From Rheinheimera sp. (lineage in GTDB: Bacteria > Pseudomonadota > Gammaproteobacteria > Enterobacterales > Alteromonadaceae): a stretch of DNA of 50,608 nt. Below, one piece after another: positions 1 to 7,474 of the stretch. Numbering within the stretch: position 1 is the stretch's first letter; each line of letters starts with the position of its first letter. The translations under genes and the position numbers were made by a program. Below the pieces are notes generated by a model, which searched no databases, was not told the origin of the DNA, and saw only the letters and a program-made list of their open reading frames with translations. Location of the stretch: the NCBI GenBank assembly GCA_008015325.1, contig SSFI01000049.1, forward strand, positions 1-50,608. Direction: 5' to 3'.

Positions 1-58
1 ATAGAGTACTCGGCTACGAACCGAGCGGTCGGAGGTTCGAATCCTCCTGCGTCCGCCA
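1..58 (+). tRNA. tRNA-Arg(ACG), 5' part outside the window
   Basis: Only the part from the D-loop onward is present. The sequence from here through the 3' CCA is identical to bases 142-199 of the complete tRNA-Arg downstream, including the anticodon arm with an ACG anticodon and the T-arm. It is the previous member of a tandem tRNA-Arg array that continues to the left. The 64-base spacer to the next copy holds nothing else recognisable. Confidence 0.95.
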
Positions 59-122
59 TCTGAAACACTGGCACTGCAAGCAAGACTGTAAAATGTAAGA
101 CCTGTCGCAAGACATACTCACC

Positions 123-199
123 GGACGCATAGCTCAGCTGGATAGAGTACTCGGCTACGAACCGAGCGGTCGGAGGTTCGAATCCTCCTGCGTCCGCCA
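123..199 (+). tRNA. tRNA-Arg(ACG)
   Basis: A 77-nt cloverleaf. The acceptor stem GGACGCA pairs with TGCGTCC, followed by G and an encoded CCA. The anticodon stem CTCGG/CCGAG encloses the loop CTACGAA, giving anticodon ACG (inosine-34 after deamination, reading CGU/CGC/CGA). The T-loop GTTCGAA is canonical. It is the last intact member of the array and is followed after four bases by an intrinsic terminator. Confidence 0.97.
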
Positions 200-228
200 T
201 TAAACCTGCTTAGTGCAGGTTTTTTTGT
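197..228 (+). repeat. 32-nt direct repeat, copy 1 (tRNA CCA end plus terminator)
   Basis: From the CCA of the tRNA through the terminator T-run, this stretch is repeated exactly at 513-544. The first copy is the natural tail of tRNA-Arg. Confidence 0.85.
204..226 (+). terminator. Intrinsic terminator of the tRNA-Arg array
   Basis: Stem ACCTGC/GCAGGT with loop TTAGT followed by seven T residues, right after the tRNA 3' end. The same hairpin recurs at 520-542. Confidence 0.85.
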
Positions 229-310
229 ATCTGATTAGTACCTGAATTAAAGACTGAAGACGAAGGCGGTAAGAACCTCTCTCCTCGCGGAGCTTGTCGT
301 GTTCAGCCGG

Positions 311-512
311 CAGCACGCCAAACTGTTGGCGTGCTGAGATCCCGGTCTCACGGTTCGACGTGTCGGCTTTGCCGACCGAGCGCGCGAAGCGCGACCCGAA
401 GGGCAGCTGGCGCAGCCAGCTGTAATCCTCCTGCGTCCTCCGGCCTGTTGCAGAGCAACAGGCGTGAAAACGGCGCAAGCCAAATTGTTGGCTTGCTTTG
501 ATCCGTTTTCAC
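311..512. repeat. Array of short hairpins with a tRNA-Arg-like fragment
   Basis: A run of near-contiguous stem-loops: 311-319/328-336 (CAGCACGCC), 335-339/346-350, 363-367/371-375 (TCGGC-TTT-GCCGA), 381-385/389-393 (CGCGC-GAA-GCGCG), 395-403, 404-411/415-422 (8 bp, 3-nt loop), 444-451/455-462 (CCTGTTGC, 3-nt loop), and a nested pair 464-473/503-512 enclosing 475-481/490-496. Bases 424-438 match the 3' T-arm/acceptor sequence of tRNA-Arg exactly over 15 nt, and TCGGCT and CCGAG upstream resemble its anticodon stem. It reads as a decayed tRNA-Arg interspersed with palindromes. Minus-strand ORFs crossing it look like by-products of the palindromes. Confidence 0.7.
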
Positions 513-544
513 CCATTAAACCTGCTTAGTGCAGGTTTTTTTGT
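513..544 (+). repeat. 32-nt direct repeat, copy 2 (orphan tRNA tail)
   Basis: Exact second copy of the tRNA-Arg tail (CCA plus terminator hairpin and seven T), but without an intact tRNA in front. It bounds the hairpin-rich stretch 229-512 on the right, so that stretch lies between direct repeats, as after a duplication or an insertion into a tRNA array. Confidence 0.85.
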
Positions 545-590
545 TTTTGCCATCCTGGCAAAAATCCCTGCGGGACCAGCTAAAGCTGTC
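545..590 (+). repeat. Imperfect direct repeat, copy 1 (TTTTGCC hairpin unit)
   Basis: Unit consisting of hairpin TTTTGCCA-TCC-TGGCAAAA, then TCCC-TGC-GGGA, then AGCT-AA-AGCT. It closely resembles 686-732 in order and sequence. Between the copies lie two further hairpins, 594-601/608-615 (AAAACGGC) and 664-669/675-680 (AAACGC, followed by T residues). Confidence 0.75.
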
Positions 591-685
591 CACAAAACGG
601 CAGGATAGCCGTTTTGCACAGCAAAGCTGCCGATAGGCGAGCGGCATGGATGTCGCGAGTGTCAAACGCTCCCGGCGTTTTTGTG

Positions 686-732
686 TTTTGCCGTCCGGGC
701 AAAAATCCCTTCGGGACCAGATAAAGCTGCCT
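686..732 (+). repeat. Imperfect direct repeat, copy 2 (TTTTGCC hairpin unit)
   Basis: Second copy of the unit at 545-590, with compensatory-looking changes that keep the stems: TTTTGCC-GTCC-GGGCAAAA, then TCCC-TTC-GGGA. Conservation of pairing despite sequence change suggests the structure, not a protein, is what is kept. Confidence 0.7.
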
Positions 733-1029
733 CCACTGCACTCCCTAAACTTTTAATGTCGTCGGTGAGCGCGTTTTATGCCGAGGAGCTTGCGCTCATT
801 CAGTTCAACAGGCTTCAACGTTGCACCTTTGTAGTGCTACAGACTCGGGCTTGCCGCAATGAGTAGGCGGTTTGGCGCATTGTTCGTCGTATTTTGCGCT
901 GCGATAGTGCAAATCAGTCGCTGCTTAATTAGATAAATCCATATATATCATAAATTTAACTGATATTGGCCAGCGGCTGGATTTGCGTGATGTTGTGATT
1001 TGATGGGCCCGCACATGTTTGGGGGAATT
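733..1029. other. Intergenic stretch upstream of the broken chemotaxis gene
   Basis: No supported gene. A 61-codon reading frame (681-866) starts inside the hairpin repeat and lacks a ribosome binding site, so it is not called. Bases from about 930 to 965 are AT-rich (ATATATAT) and could hold the promoter of the following gene, but no confident -35/-10 pair was found. Confidence 0.5.
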
Positions 1030-2638
1030 ATGTTGTATCAAAAAATAACATCGATAAAAAAGAAAATTCTGTTGGCGGTGGGCGGTTCAACAGCCGTGTT
1101 ACTGGCGGTTGCTGCGCTGTTGGTGATCCAGCAAATTGCCGCACAGACCAGAGCTCAGGTTCAGGCCGAAGCGCAAAGTCTGATGCAAAAAGAAGCGGTG
1201 TCCGTTGGCCAGTTTTTTGCCGAATATGCTCAGGTTGCCAAAACGTTCTTGCACAATCCGCAGTTCCAGCAGTGGTTTGTCAGTTATCCGGGCCGCGGCA
1301 CTGAGCTTGCGACTGCTGCCGGCTATTCACAAATCAACGCGACTTTTAAAACCATTAGTGGTGGTGATGCCAATATCTTGTCAGCGTTTTTCGCCTTAAC
1401 CCGTTCCGACGAATATTTTCGCGAAGATTCCAGAACCGGGGTCGATGTGGAAGGACCTGATAAAGGAGTGATAGACAAAGGTTATTTTGCCAGCCAGCGC
1501 CCTTGGTATATCGAAACGATGAAACATAATAAGTTTTTTGTCGGCTCTCCGTCGGCGGATTTCACGACAGGCATCGTTTCGGCAGTACCGGCGCTTTGCT
1601 GATCCTGGCCTTAATCACCTGCAGTATTATGCTGACGACCAGTGTGATCACTAAGCCGTTGCAGCAACTGACCAGTGCAATGCAAGACATTGCCAGTGGC
1701 GAGGGTGATTTAACCCGACGTATTGATATCGCAGCACAAGACGAAGTAGGCGCGCTCGCCCGGCATTTTAATACTTTTGTCAGTAAGCTACGCCAATCGC
1801 TGGCGCAAACGCAGCTGCAAGCCGAGCAGGTCAAACAATCCAGTGAACATCTCAATCAAGTGGTCGGACTGACCAATCAGGAAATTCAGCACGAGAAATC
1901 GCAGATTGATTCGGTGTCGGCTGCTGTGACTGAAATGGCGGCCACAGTGCAGGAGAGCAGTCGTAACGCTCAGTCACCAGTCAGGCGGCGGCAGATGCGG
2001 ATGAACGCGGCCAGCAAGGCGCCACGTTGTCGCAACTTGCGGTCGCCGACATGGATGCGTTGAATAAAACTATGCTTTCGGCGGTCGATGTGGTGACTGG
2101 GCTTGCCAAAGAATCAGAAAATATCGGTACTGTGGTTGATGTGATTAAAGCAATTGCTGAACAGACTAATCTGCTGGCGCTGAATGCGGCGATAGAGGCG
2201 GCGCGGACCGGTGAGCAGGGCCGTGGCTTCGCTGTTGTGGCCGATGAAGTGCGTTCGCTGGCGGGGCGCACCCGGGAAAGTACCGACGATATCCGCCGCA
2301 TGGTGGAAAAACTGCAATCGATCGCCAAGCAGGCAGAAGAGGCGATGCAGCAAGGCCGCAGTCAGACCGAAATCAGTGCTGAGCGGGCCCGCGCCATGCA
2401 ACAGTCGCTGCAGGCTATCAGTGCCGCTATTGTCGTGGTGCAGCAACAAAGCACACAAATCGCAGTCGCGACTGAGCAGCAGACGATAGTTGCCGAGGAT
2501 ATCAACCGCAGTCTGACTGCTATTACTGCGCTGGTTGATAATACTGCCGGCCATGCACAGGAACTGACCGGTGAAGCCCGGCAGCTTGACAATTCAGCCT
2601 CGGCACTGAATCAGGTGGTGGCGCAATTTCGGATTTAA
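1030..2638 (+). pseudogene. Methyl-accepting chemotaxis protein, broken by a deletion and a frameshift
   Basis: An inner-membrane chemoreceptor gene split over three frames. Part 1 (1030 to the TGA at 1600) has an N-terminal membrane segment (residues about 10-35) and the first half of a periplasmic Cache-type sensor. Near base 1575-1590 the reading jumps frame straight into the second membrane segment, so roughly 100 residues of the membrane-proximal sensor half appear deleted. Part 2 carries TM2, a HAMP domain and the start of the signalling coiled coil. Just after base 1975 one base is missing, shifting the frame. Part 3 (to 2638) has the conserved hairpin tip ([16 protein letters not shown], then [15 protein letters not shown]) that binds CheA/CheW. 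The ATG at 1030 follows GGGGGA. A full receptor cannot be made without correction. A sequencing error could explain the 1-base loss but not the missing domain. Confidence 0.85.
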
Positions 2639-2666
2639 ACGCTGAATAAGACCTCAGACCCGGTAT

Positions 2667-2695
2667 GGCCACAGTTCGCGCACTGTGGCCTTTTT
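2667..2695 (+). terminator. Intrinsic terminator after the chemoreceptor pseudogene
   Basis: Stem GGCCACAGT/ACTGTGGCC with a short loop and a T5 run. Confidence 0.85.
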
Positions 2696-2876
2696 ATATG
2701 CTGGCGGATCGTGTGAGCACCTGCGCCACCACCGTCAGGTGGATCATTATGTTTACACTGTGTTGATTTGCAGAACCGGTATAAAGGCTTTGTTTTTTAC
2801 GCGTTCTCCATTACCATGCAGATAAGGGAAAAATAAAACAAAGATAGGGATATTTTATTTTTCAAGAGCATTTTGC

Positions 2877-4019
2877 ATGAACAGGTCGTATTTAACCGGA
2901 TTTATATCTCTTTTTATCGTCACTTCAGCGCAGACATCTGCCACAGACTGGGAACAAGCCCATCACGAAGTCAGCACCATTGCCGGGGTGCAAAGCAGTA
3001 ACAATTTATTTAATACCGCAGCATTGCAACAGCATGACCAAAGGCTTTACGCCGGTCTCAATTGGGACTGGCTCGGGTTGTTTGAAGGCTTTGGCGTGCA
3101 GTGGCCGCTGCAGGTACAACGCCGGCAATACCTCGACAATACTGCGCTGGATGCCACTTTGTATCAGCTTCAGCCTGAATTGCGTTTATTTCTGACACCG
3201 CACACTGATTTGTCATTGCAGGCTACGCTGAATAAGCAGCAATTTTTAGCTGGCGATGCTGCAGGCGAATTTCTCAGTCCTGAAGCCGGGGTGCTGGATG
3301 AAACCCAGCAGGGTATGCAGGCGTCGCTGAGCTTTGGCCGGGCGCCGGATATCCAAAATCTGCAGGTTAAAATTGCCACTGAACGGCGCCGGCAAAAAGT
3401 ACAAGACCAGCTGTATTCGCAGCAGGACAGCGACATGGCCGCTATTAATTACAGCCATAAAGTCAACGAAAATGTCGCGCTGGTGCTGGATGTTGCCCGC
3501 CGTCAGGAGCAGCAAAATCAGCGTGATTCCGATGTGAATCAATATGGTGCTGGTGTCGCGGTGCAGTGGACTGGCCAGCAGTATTTCCGCCTGACCGGCG
3601 GCCGGTTTGTACGCAGTTTTGCCGGCCAGCAACTGGACGACACCGCCGGGAGCTATTGGCAGCTGAATAACCTCTGGCAGCTGGACAGCCGCTGGCAGTT
3701 AGAACTGCAAAGTGGCCGGCGTTCCGTTTTATCTTATGCCAGTCAAAGTATTTCTCAGCTCGATACTGAGCATCTGGCCGCCGTGCGCTGGCAATATGAC
3801 CAATCCCATCAGTTTGCTGCACAAATCAGCCGTCTGAACAGTCGGCTGGATCAGAGCAATTACCGTCGTACCCGTGATGCTATCAGTGCCAGCTGGCAAT
3901 GGCAGTGGGCACAGCAATGGTGCAGCTTGCTGCAGGTCAGTCAGGTACAGCAAAGCCGTGAACAGCAACCAGACCGCAACCGGCTGGAATTTACTGCACA
4001 AGTGAGCTGGGCATGGTGA
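2877..4019 (+). CDS. Outer-membrane beta-barrel protein of a polysaccharide export operon
   Basis: A 380-residue protein with an N-terminal signal peptide (about residues 1-22, hydrophobic core then a TSA-type cleavage site). The mature part has alternating polar/hydrophobic strands rich in Q, W, Y and R, typical of a large outer-membrane barrel, and ends in an aromatic residue (W). I recognise no catalytic motif. It is first in a three-gene operon and overlaps the Wza-like gene by 7 bases, so it is probably the outer-membrane partner of that export system, comparable to the barrel proteins beside exopolysaccharide export genes in Vibrio and other gammaproteobacteria. That comparison is by context, not a firm family match. 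The start has only a weak Shine-Dalgarno (AAGAG about 8 bases upstream). Confidence 0.75.
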   Translation: MNRSYLTGFISLFIVTSAQTSATDWEQAHHEVSTIAGVQSSNNLFNTAALQQHDQRLYAGLNWDWLGLFEGFGVQWPLQVQRRQYLDNTALDATLYQLQPELRLFLTPHTDLSLQATLNKQQFLAGDAAGEFLSPEAGVLDETQQGMQASLSFGRAPDIQNLQVKIATERRRQKVQDQLYSQQDSDMAAINYSHKVNENVALVLDVARRQEQQNQRDSDVNQYGAGVAVQWTGQQYFRLTGGRFVRSFAGQQLDDTAGSYWQLNNLWQLDSRWQLELQSGRRSVLSYASQSISQLDTEHLAAVRWQYDQSHQFAAQISRLNSRLDQSNYRRTRDAISASWQWQWAQQWCSLLQVSQVQQSREQQPDRNRLEFTAQVSWAW

Positions 4020-4549
4020 TCTCGCGTTTGTTGCTGTTATGCCTGCTGGTTTTGCCAGGCATTGTGCTGGCCGGGTCTGCGCAGACCGCCGGTTTACAGA
4101 GCTATAAGTTTGGCCCGGGCGATGCGCTGAAAATCAGCGTGTATCAGGAGCCGGATTTAGCTGTGACCGCTGAAATCAGCCAGCAGGGTTACATTGATAT
4201 GCCGTTACTGGGCAGCATCAGAATGACCGGTCACACCCAGCAAAGCGCCAAAGAATACCTGGAGCAGCGGCTAAAGGACGGTTATCTGGTCTCGCCCAGT
4301 GTGTCCATCACTATCGACAGTTACCGGCCGTTTTTTATTTACGGTGAAGTCCGAAATCCCGGCAGTTACGATTATCAGCCCGACATCACGCTGGAGCAGG
4401 CTATTGCGTTATCCGGCGGTTTATTAGACCGTGCCTCGCGCAGTGCATGGCACATTCAGCGCGGCTCTGACAAAACGACCTTCAAAGCTGAAGCTGATAC
4501 CGTCATCCTGCCTGGTGATGTGATCAAGATTGATAAGAGTTTCTTCTGA
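4013..4549 (+). CDS. Short Wza/GumB-like polysaccharide export protein
   Basis: A 178-residue periplasmic protein of the polysaccharide export family. Residues 1-20 form a signal peptide ending VLA-G. There is no lipobox cysteine after the hydrophobic core, so it seems not to be a lipoprotein, unlike E. coli Wza. The Poly_export domain follows (FGPGDALKISVYQEPDL at about 33-49, then the GYIDMPLLGSI strand pair), then an SLBB domain (about 100-175, with GEVRNPGSYDY). It is about half the length of Wza (379 residues) and lacks the C-terminal region that makes the alpha-helical outer-membrane pore, so passage across the outer membrane may depend on the barrel protein encoded just upstream. Overlapping start and stop codons on both sides indicate translational coupling. 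Confidence 0.88.
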   Translation: MVISRLLLLCLLVLPGIVLAGSAQTAGLQSYKFGPGDALKISVYQEPDLAVTAEISQQGYIDMPLLGSIRMTGHTQQSAKEYLEQRLKDGYLVSPSVSITIDSYRPFFIYGEVRNPGSYDYQPDITLEQAIALSGGLLDRASRSAWHIQRGSDKTTFKAEADTVILPGDVIKIDKSFF

Positions 4550-6669
4550 TGCAAGCTGAACTGCAGCGCAGTGCACCGCCAGCCAGTGACGTGATTGAAC
4601 TTGGCGTCATTCTGGCTATTTTGTCGGCGCGGCGCTGGTTGATTGTGCTGATAAGCTCAGTGATTTTTGCCTTAGTCACCGCTTTTGTCGCACAGTTACC
4701 TTCGATGTATCGGGCAGAAACCACCCTGATGGTTAAAAGTGTACTGGCGGCAAACCCGTTACAGTCGCTTATTCCCGGCATGAGCGGTGGCAATGAAGAG
4801 CTGGACACCCAGATTAAATTGCTGACGTCGACTCAGTTTGTCCAGGACGTGGTCAAAGCGCTGCCAGCAGACCTGGAGCTGGGTATCCCCGACGACCGGC
4901 GCCGTGATGACGTCGCCGCATTATTGGCTGGGTTGGCAGTACAAGCCGTGCCAAAAACCACCTTATTGCAAATCTCATTCAGCCACAACAACCCCTATAT
5001 CGCGGCCGAAATTGTCAATCAGGTCGCCAGCCATTTTATGAATTATCAGTCCGGGCTGATGCAGCAGCATAATCATCAGGCCAGTGACTGGATCAAACAA
5101 CGGGTTGAAGATGTCAAAGCCAAGCTGACCGAATCGGAACTGAAGCTGCAGCAGTTCCGCCAGGAACGTAATATTATTGATATCAGCAGTGATATTGAGC
5201 TTAGTAAGCAGGAAATAGCCCAGCTGTTCAGCGAGCGCCGCCAGTTGCAAAAGCAATCGGACGAGCTGGCCGTATTACTCAGTAAAATTCAGCAATCCGG
5301 TCAGAATTACCCGGCGCTTATCACCATCCCTGAGGTGGCGGCAGTACCGGTGATTGCGGCGTTGCAACAACAATTGTCGATGCTACAGGCTGATTTTGCC
5401 CAGCTGCGACTCAGTTATCTGGAGAAACATCCGCGTTATATTGCAGCCAACCGTAAAATTGAAGTGGTCAGCCAGCAGCTGAACGGCGAGGTGAACAAGC
5501 TCGCCGCAAATCTGCAAATCCGCCAGCGTGATTTGCAGCGCAATTTACAGGAAACCAGCACCAAGGCTGAGGCGGCAACCGCGCGACTGGAACAGCTGGT
5601 TGGTGTTGGCCAGACTCATAAAAAGCTCGAAGCAGAAATTCAGGCCAATCTGCATTTGCTGACGACTTTGTCCGACAAAATGAAAGAAACCGAGCTGATG
5701 AAAGACATCAATAAAACCTCGAGCATCTTTGTGGTCGACCCGGCGATAGTGCCGGTGAAACCGATTGGACCTAAGCGCTTGTTGTTATCGGTGGCGGCTT
5801 TAGTATTAGGTGTGATCAGTGCAGTGTTTTTAGTGCTCTGTCTGCATTTTTTTGCTGATGTGACGTCAAAGTATCGGCATATTGCCAGCCGTTATGGTTA
5901 TAAATTGCTCGGTGTGGTGCCACAAATCCGCATCAAAGGCATTGACCGCAATCTGCCGGTGATCCAGCAATCCGGCAAGCAATACACTTTGTATCAGGAA
6001 TATATCCGTTCGTTACGCACCAATATTTTGCTGGATAAACAACTCAGTACCCAGCGCCTGCTGGCATTAACCTCGATATCACCAAACGAAGGTAAATCCA
6101 GTATTTGTCTGCAGCTTGCCAAGTCATTTTCCGAGCTGGAGCGGGTGATTATTATCGACGCTGATTTGCGTTTTCCGGCGCTTGCCGAAGCGCTTGGCGA
6201 AAATCCACACCGACCCGGTTTAACCAACTTGCTGGCTAAAACCCATACCTTTGAGCAATGTGTGTTTTACAGCAAGGAACTCAATGCCGACGTGCTGCCG
6301 TCCGGCATCCGGCCAATGAACCCGCTGCTGTTTTTGTCGATGCCGCGCTTTGATGCCGTACTTAAAGTGCTGGCGAAAAAATACGACCGGGTCATTATCG
6401 AATGCCCGCCGATATTATCGGTGTCTGATGCGATGGTGGTCGCTAAATGTGTTGGTAAGCTTGAACTGGTGGTCGATGTGAAGAAAACACCGCTGGTAGA
6501 TTTTGCCGCCAAGATGGATTTGTTGTCGCAATCGGGCGTTAATATTGGTGGCGTGATCTTAAACCGGGTGAAAAACGATACGTCAAATTACTACGCGACT
6601 TCCGCCACCCGTGCCAAACAGCCGTCGGCACTGCGCCAGCTGTTACAGGACAATTTGCGCCGCGCCTGA
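4549..6669 (+). CDS. Wzc-like polysaccharide co-polymerase with BY-kinase domain
   Basis: A 706-residue inner-membrane protein that controls polysaccharide chain length and export. Membrane helix 1 lies at about 28-50, followed by a Wzz domain, a long periplasmic coiled coil (about 165-370) and helix 2 at about 410-436. The cytoplasmic tyrosine-kinase domain has a Walker A (PNEGKSS, about 511-517), Walker A' (IIIDADLR, about 534) and Walker B (RVIIECPP). The C-terminal tyrosine cluster that Wzc autophosphorylates is reduced to a YY pair near residue 680. Its start overlaps the stop of the Wza-like gene (TGATG). No glycosyltransferase, flippase, polymerase or phosphatase gene follows. A terminator comes immediately after, so the sugar-building genes must lie elsewhere or be lost. 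Confidence 0.92.
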   Translation: MQAELQRSAPPASDVIELGVILAILSARRWLIVLISSVIFALVTAFVAQLPSMYRAETTLMVKSVLAANPLQSLIPGMSGGNEELDTQIKLLTSTQFVQDVVKALPADLELGIPDDRRRDDVAALLAGLAVQAVPKTTLLQISFSHNNPYIAAEIVNQVASHFMNYQSGLMQQHNHQASDWIKQRVEDVKAKLTESELKLQQFRQERNIIDISSDIELSKQEIAQLFSERRQLQKQSDELAVLLSKIQQSGQNYPALITIPEVAAVPVIAALQQQLSMLQADFAQLRLSYLEKHPRYIAANRKIEVVSQQLNGEVNKLAANLQIRQRDLQRNLQETSTKAEAATARLEQLVGVGQTHKKLEAEIQANLHLLTTLSDKMKETELMKDINKTSSIFVVDPAIVPVKPIGPKRLLLSVAALVLGVISAVFLVLCLHFFADVTSKYRHIASRYGYKLLGVVPQIRIKGIDRNLPVIQQSGKQYTLYQEYIRSLRTNILLDKQLSTQRLLALTSISPNEGKSSICLQLAKSFSELERVIIIDADLRFPALAEALGENPHRPGLTNLLAKTHTFEQCVFYSKELNADVLPSGIRPMNPLLFLSMPRFDAVLKVLAKKYDRVIIECPPILSVSDAMVVAKCVGKLELVVDVKKTPLVDFAAKMDLLSQSGVNIGGVILNRVKNDTSNYYATSATRAKQPSALRQLLQDNLRRA

Positions 6670-6673
6670 AAAC

Positions 6674-6699
6674 AAAAACGCCACTGTCGTGGCGTTTTT
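6674..6699. terminator. Bidirectional terminator between export operon and luxS
   Basis: Perfect 11-bp stem AAAAACGCCAC/GTGGCGTTTTT with a 4-nt loop. The A-run on one side and T-run on the other serve the two convergent genes. Confidence 0.9.
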
Positions 6700-6717
6700 C
6701 AATAATGACTTACTGAA

Positions 6718-7224
6718 CTAGTGGTTTAAAAACTCTGGCGCCAGCGTCAGTTCGTCGTTGCGGTTAATGCCTACACCGCGGTCGATAATGTTCTGCGCGA
6801 TTTGACGGGCTTCTTCCAGTGAATGCATCTCATAAGTGCCGCATTGATAGACGTTCAGCTCAGGGATTTTATTCTGGTCCTGCACCTGCAGCACGTCGTT
6901 CATGGCCGCTTGCCAGGCTTTAGCAACACGCGCTTCATCGGGCGTACCAATCAGGCTCATATAAAAGCCGGTGCGACAGCCCATCGGTGATATATCGATA
7001 ATTTCAACGCCGTTGCCGTTTAAATGGTCGCGCATAAAACCGGCGAATAAATGCTCGAGTGTGTGGATGCCTTTTTCTGACAGAATTTCCTGGTTTGGCA
7101 CGCAAAAACGCAGGTCAAACACAGTGATGTCGTCGCCTTTTGGTGTGGTCATTTTTTTCGCGACGCGCACGGCGGGTGCTTTCATGATGGTGTGGTCAAC
7201 GGTAAAGCTGTCGAGTAATGGCAT
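6718..7224 (-). CDS. luxS: S-ribosylhomocysteine lyase
   Basis: Cytoplasmic metalloenzyme that splits S-ribosylhomocysteine into homocysteine and DPD, the precursor of autoinducer-2, in the activated methyl cycle. The protein is 168 residues, close to the usual 170. The metal ligands are all present: H54 and H58 in HTLEH and C128 in [11 protein letters not shown]83-R84 (GCRTGFY) of the active site is also there. It is monocistronic, convergent with the export operon and divergent from dnaK. The ATG is preceded by GGAGA at good spacing. No luxPQ or lsr genes are nearby, so whether AI-2 is sensed cannot be judged from here. Confidence 0.97.
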   Translation of the reverse strand: MPLLDSFTVDHTIMKAPAVRVAKKMTTPKGDDITVFDLRFCVPNQEILSEKGIHTLEHLFAGFMRDHLNGNGVEIIDISPMGCRTGFYMSLIGTPDEARVAKAWQAAMNDVLQVQDQNKIPELNVYQCGTYEMHSLEEARQIAQNIIDRGVGINRNDELTLAPEFLNH

Positions 7225-7254
7225 GCTGAGTGTCTCCGTAAGAACAATGCGCCG

Positions 7255-7260
7255 ATTATA
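7255..7260 (-). promoter_or_regulatory. Probable -10 box of luxS
   Basis: On the minus strand this reads TATAAT, about 30 bases before the luxS start codon. No convincing -35 hexamer is seen at 16-18 bases, so the call rests on the -10 alone. Confidence 0.4.
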
Positions 7261-7397
7261 CCGGTGCTGGTTGGCCTTGGGTACGAAAATTCCGCAGTGA
7301 CAGATTAACCGACTCTGCGGTTTGGCCGAAGTTCCCGCTTTTACCCGCTGTTTTGCCCCGTTAAGCGCAGAAAAATGAAAATTTTTGTTGGAATAAC

Positions 7398-7427
7398 CTT
7401 GAATCGATCAGGGGTAAACCCCATTAA
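7398..7427 (+). promoter_or_regulatory. Sigma-32 heat-shock promoter of dnaK
   Basis: CTTGAA (7398-7403), 15 bases, then CCCCATTAA (7419-7427). This matches the RpoH consensus (CTTGAAA, 11-16 bases, CCCCATNT) and sits about 48 bases ahead of the dnaK start, predicting heat induction of dnaK-dnaJ. Confidence 0.85.
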
Positions 7428-7474
7428 CTGGTCAACACAATGAAATTGTTCCAAATTATAGAGCGGAGTAAATT

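Noticed and set aside
200-516. Two overlapping minus-strand reading frames of about 90 codons next to tRNA-Arg
   Set aside because: They run through back-to-back palindromes and the tRNA terminator, have no ribosome site, and resemble no protein. They look like by-products of the hairpin repeats.
681-866. 61-codon plus-strand frame
   Set aside because: It begins inside a repeat hairpin, lacks a Shine-Dalgarno sequence and has no recognisable motif.
1562-2592. Several long minus-strand frames across the chemoreceptor
   Set aside because: They are antisense shadows of the conserved MCP signalling domain, with Ser/Ala-rich composition typical of reverse frames.
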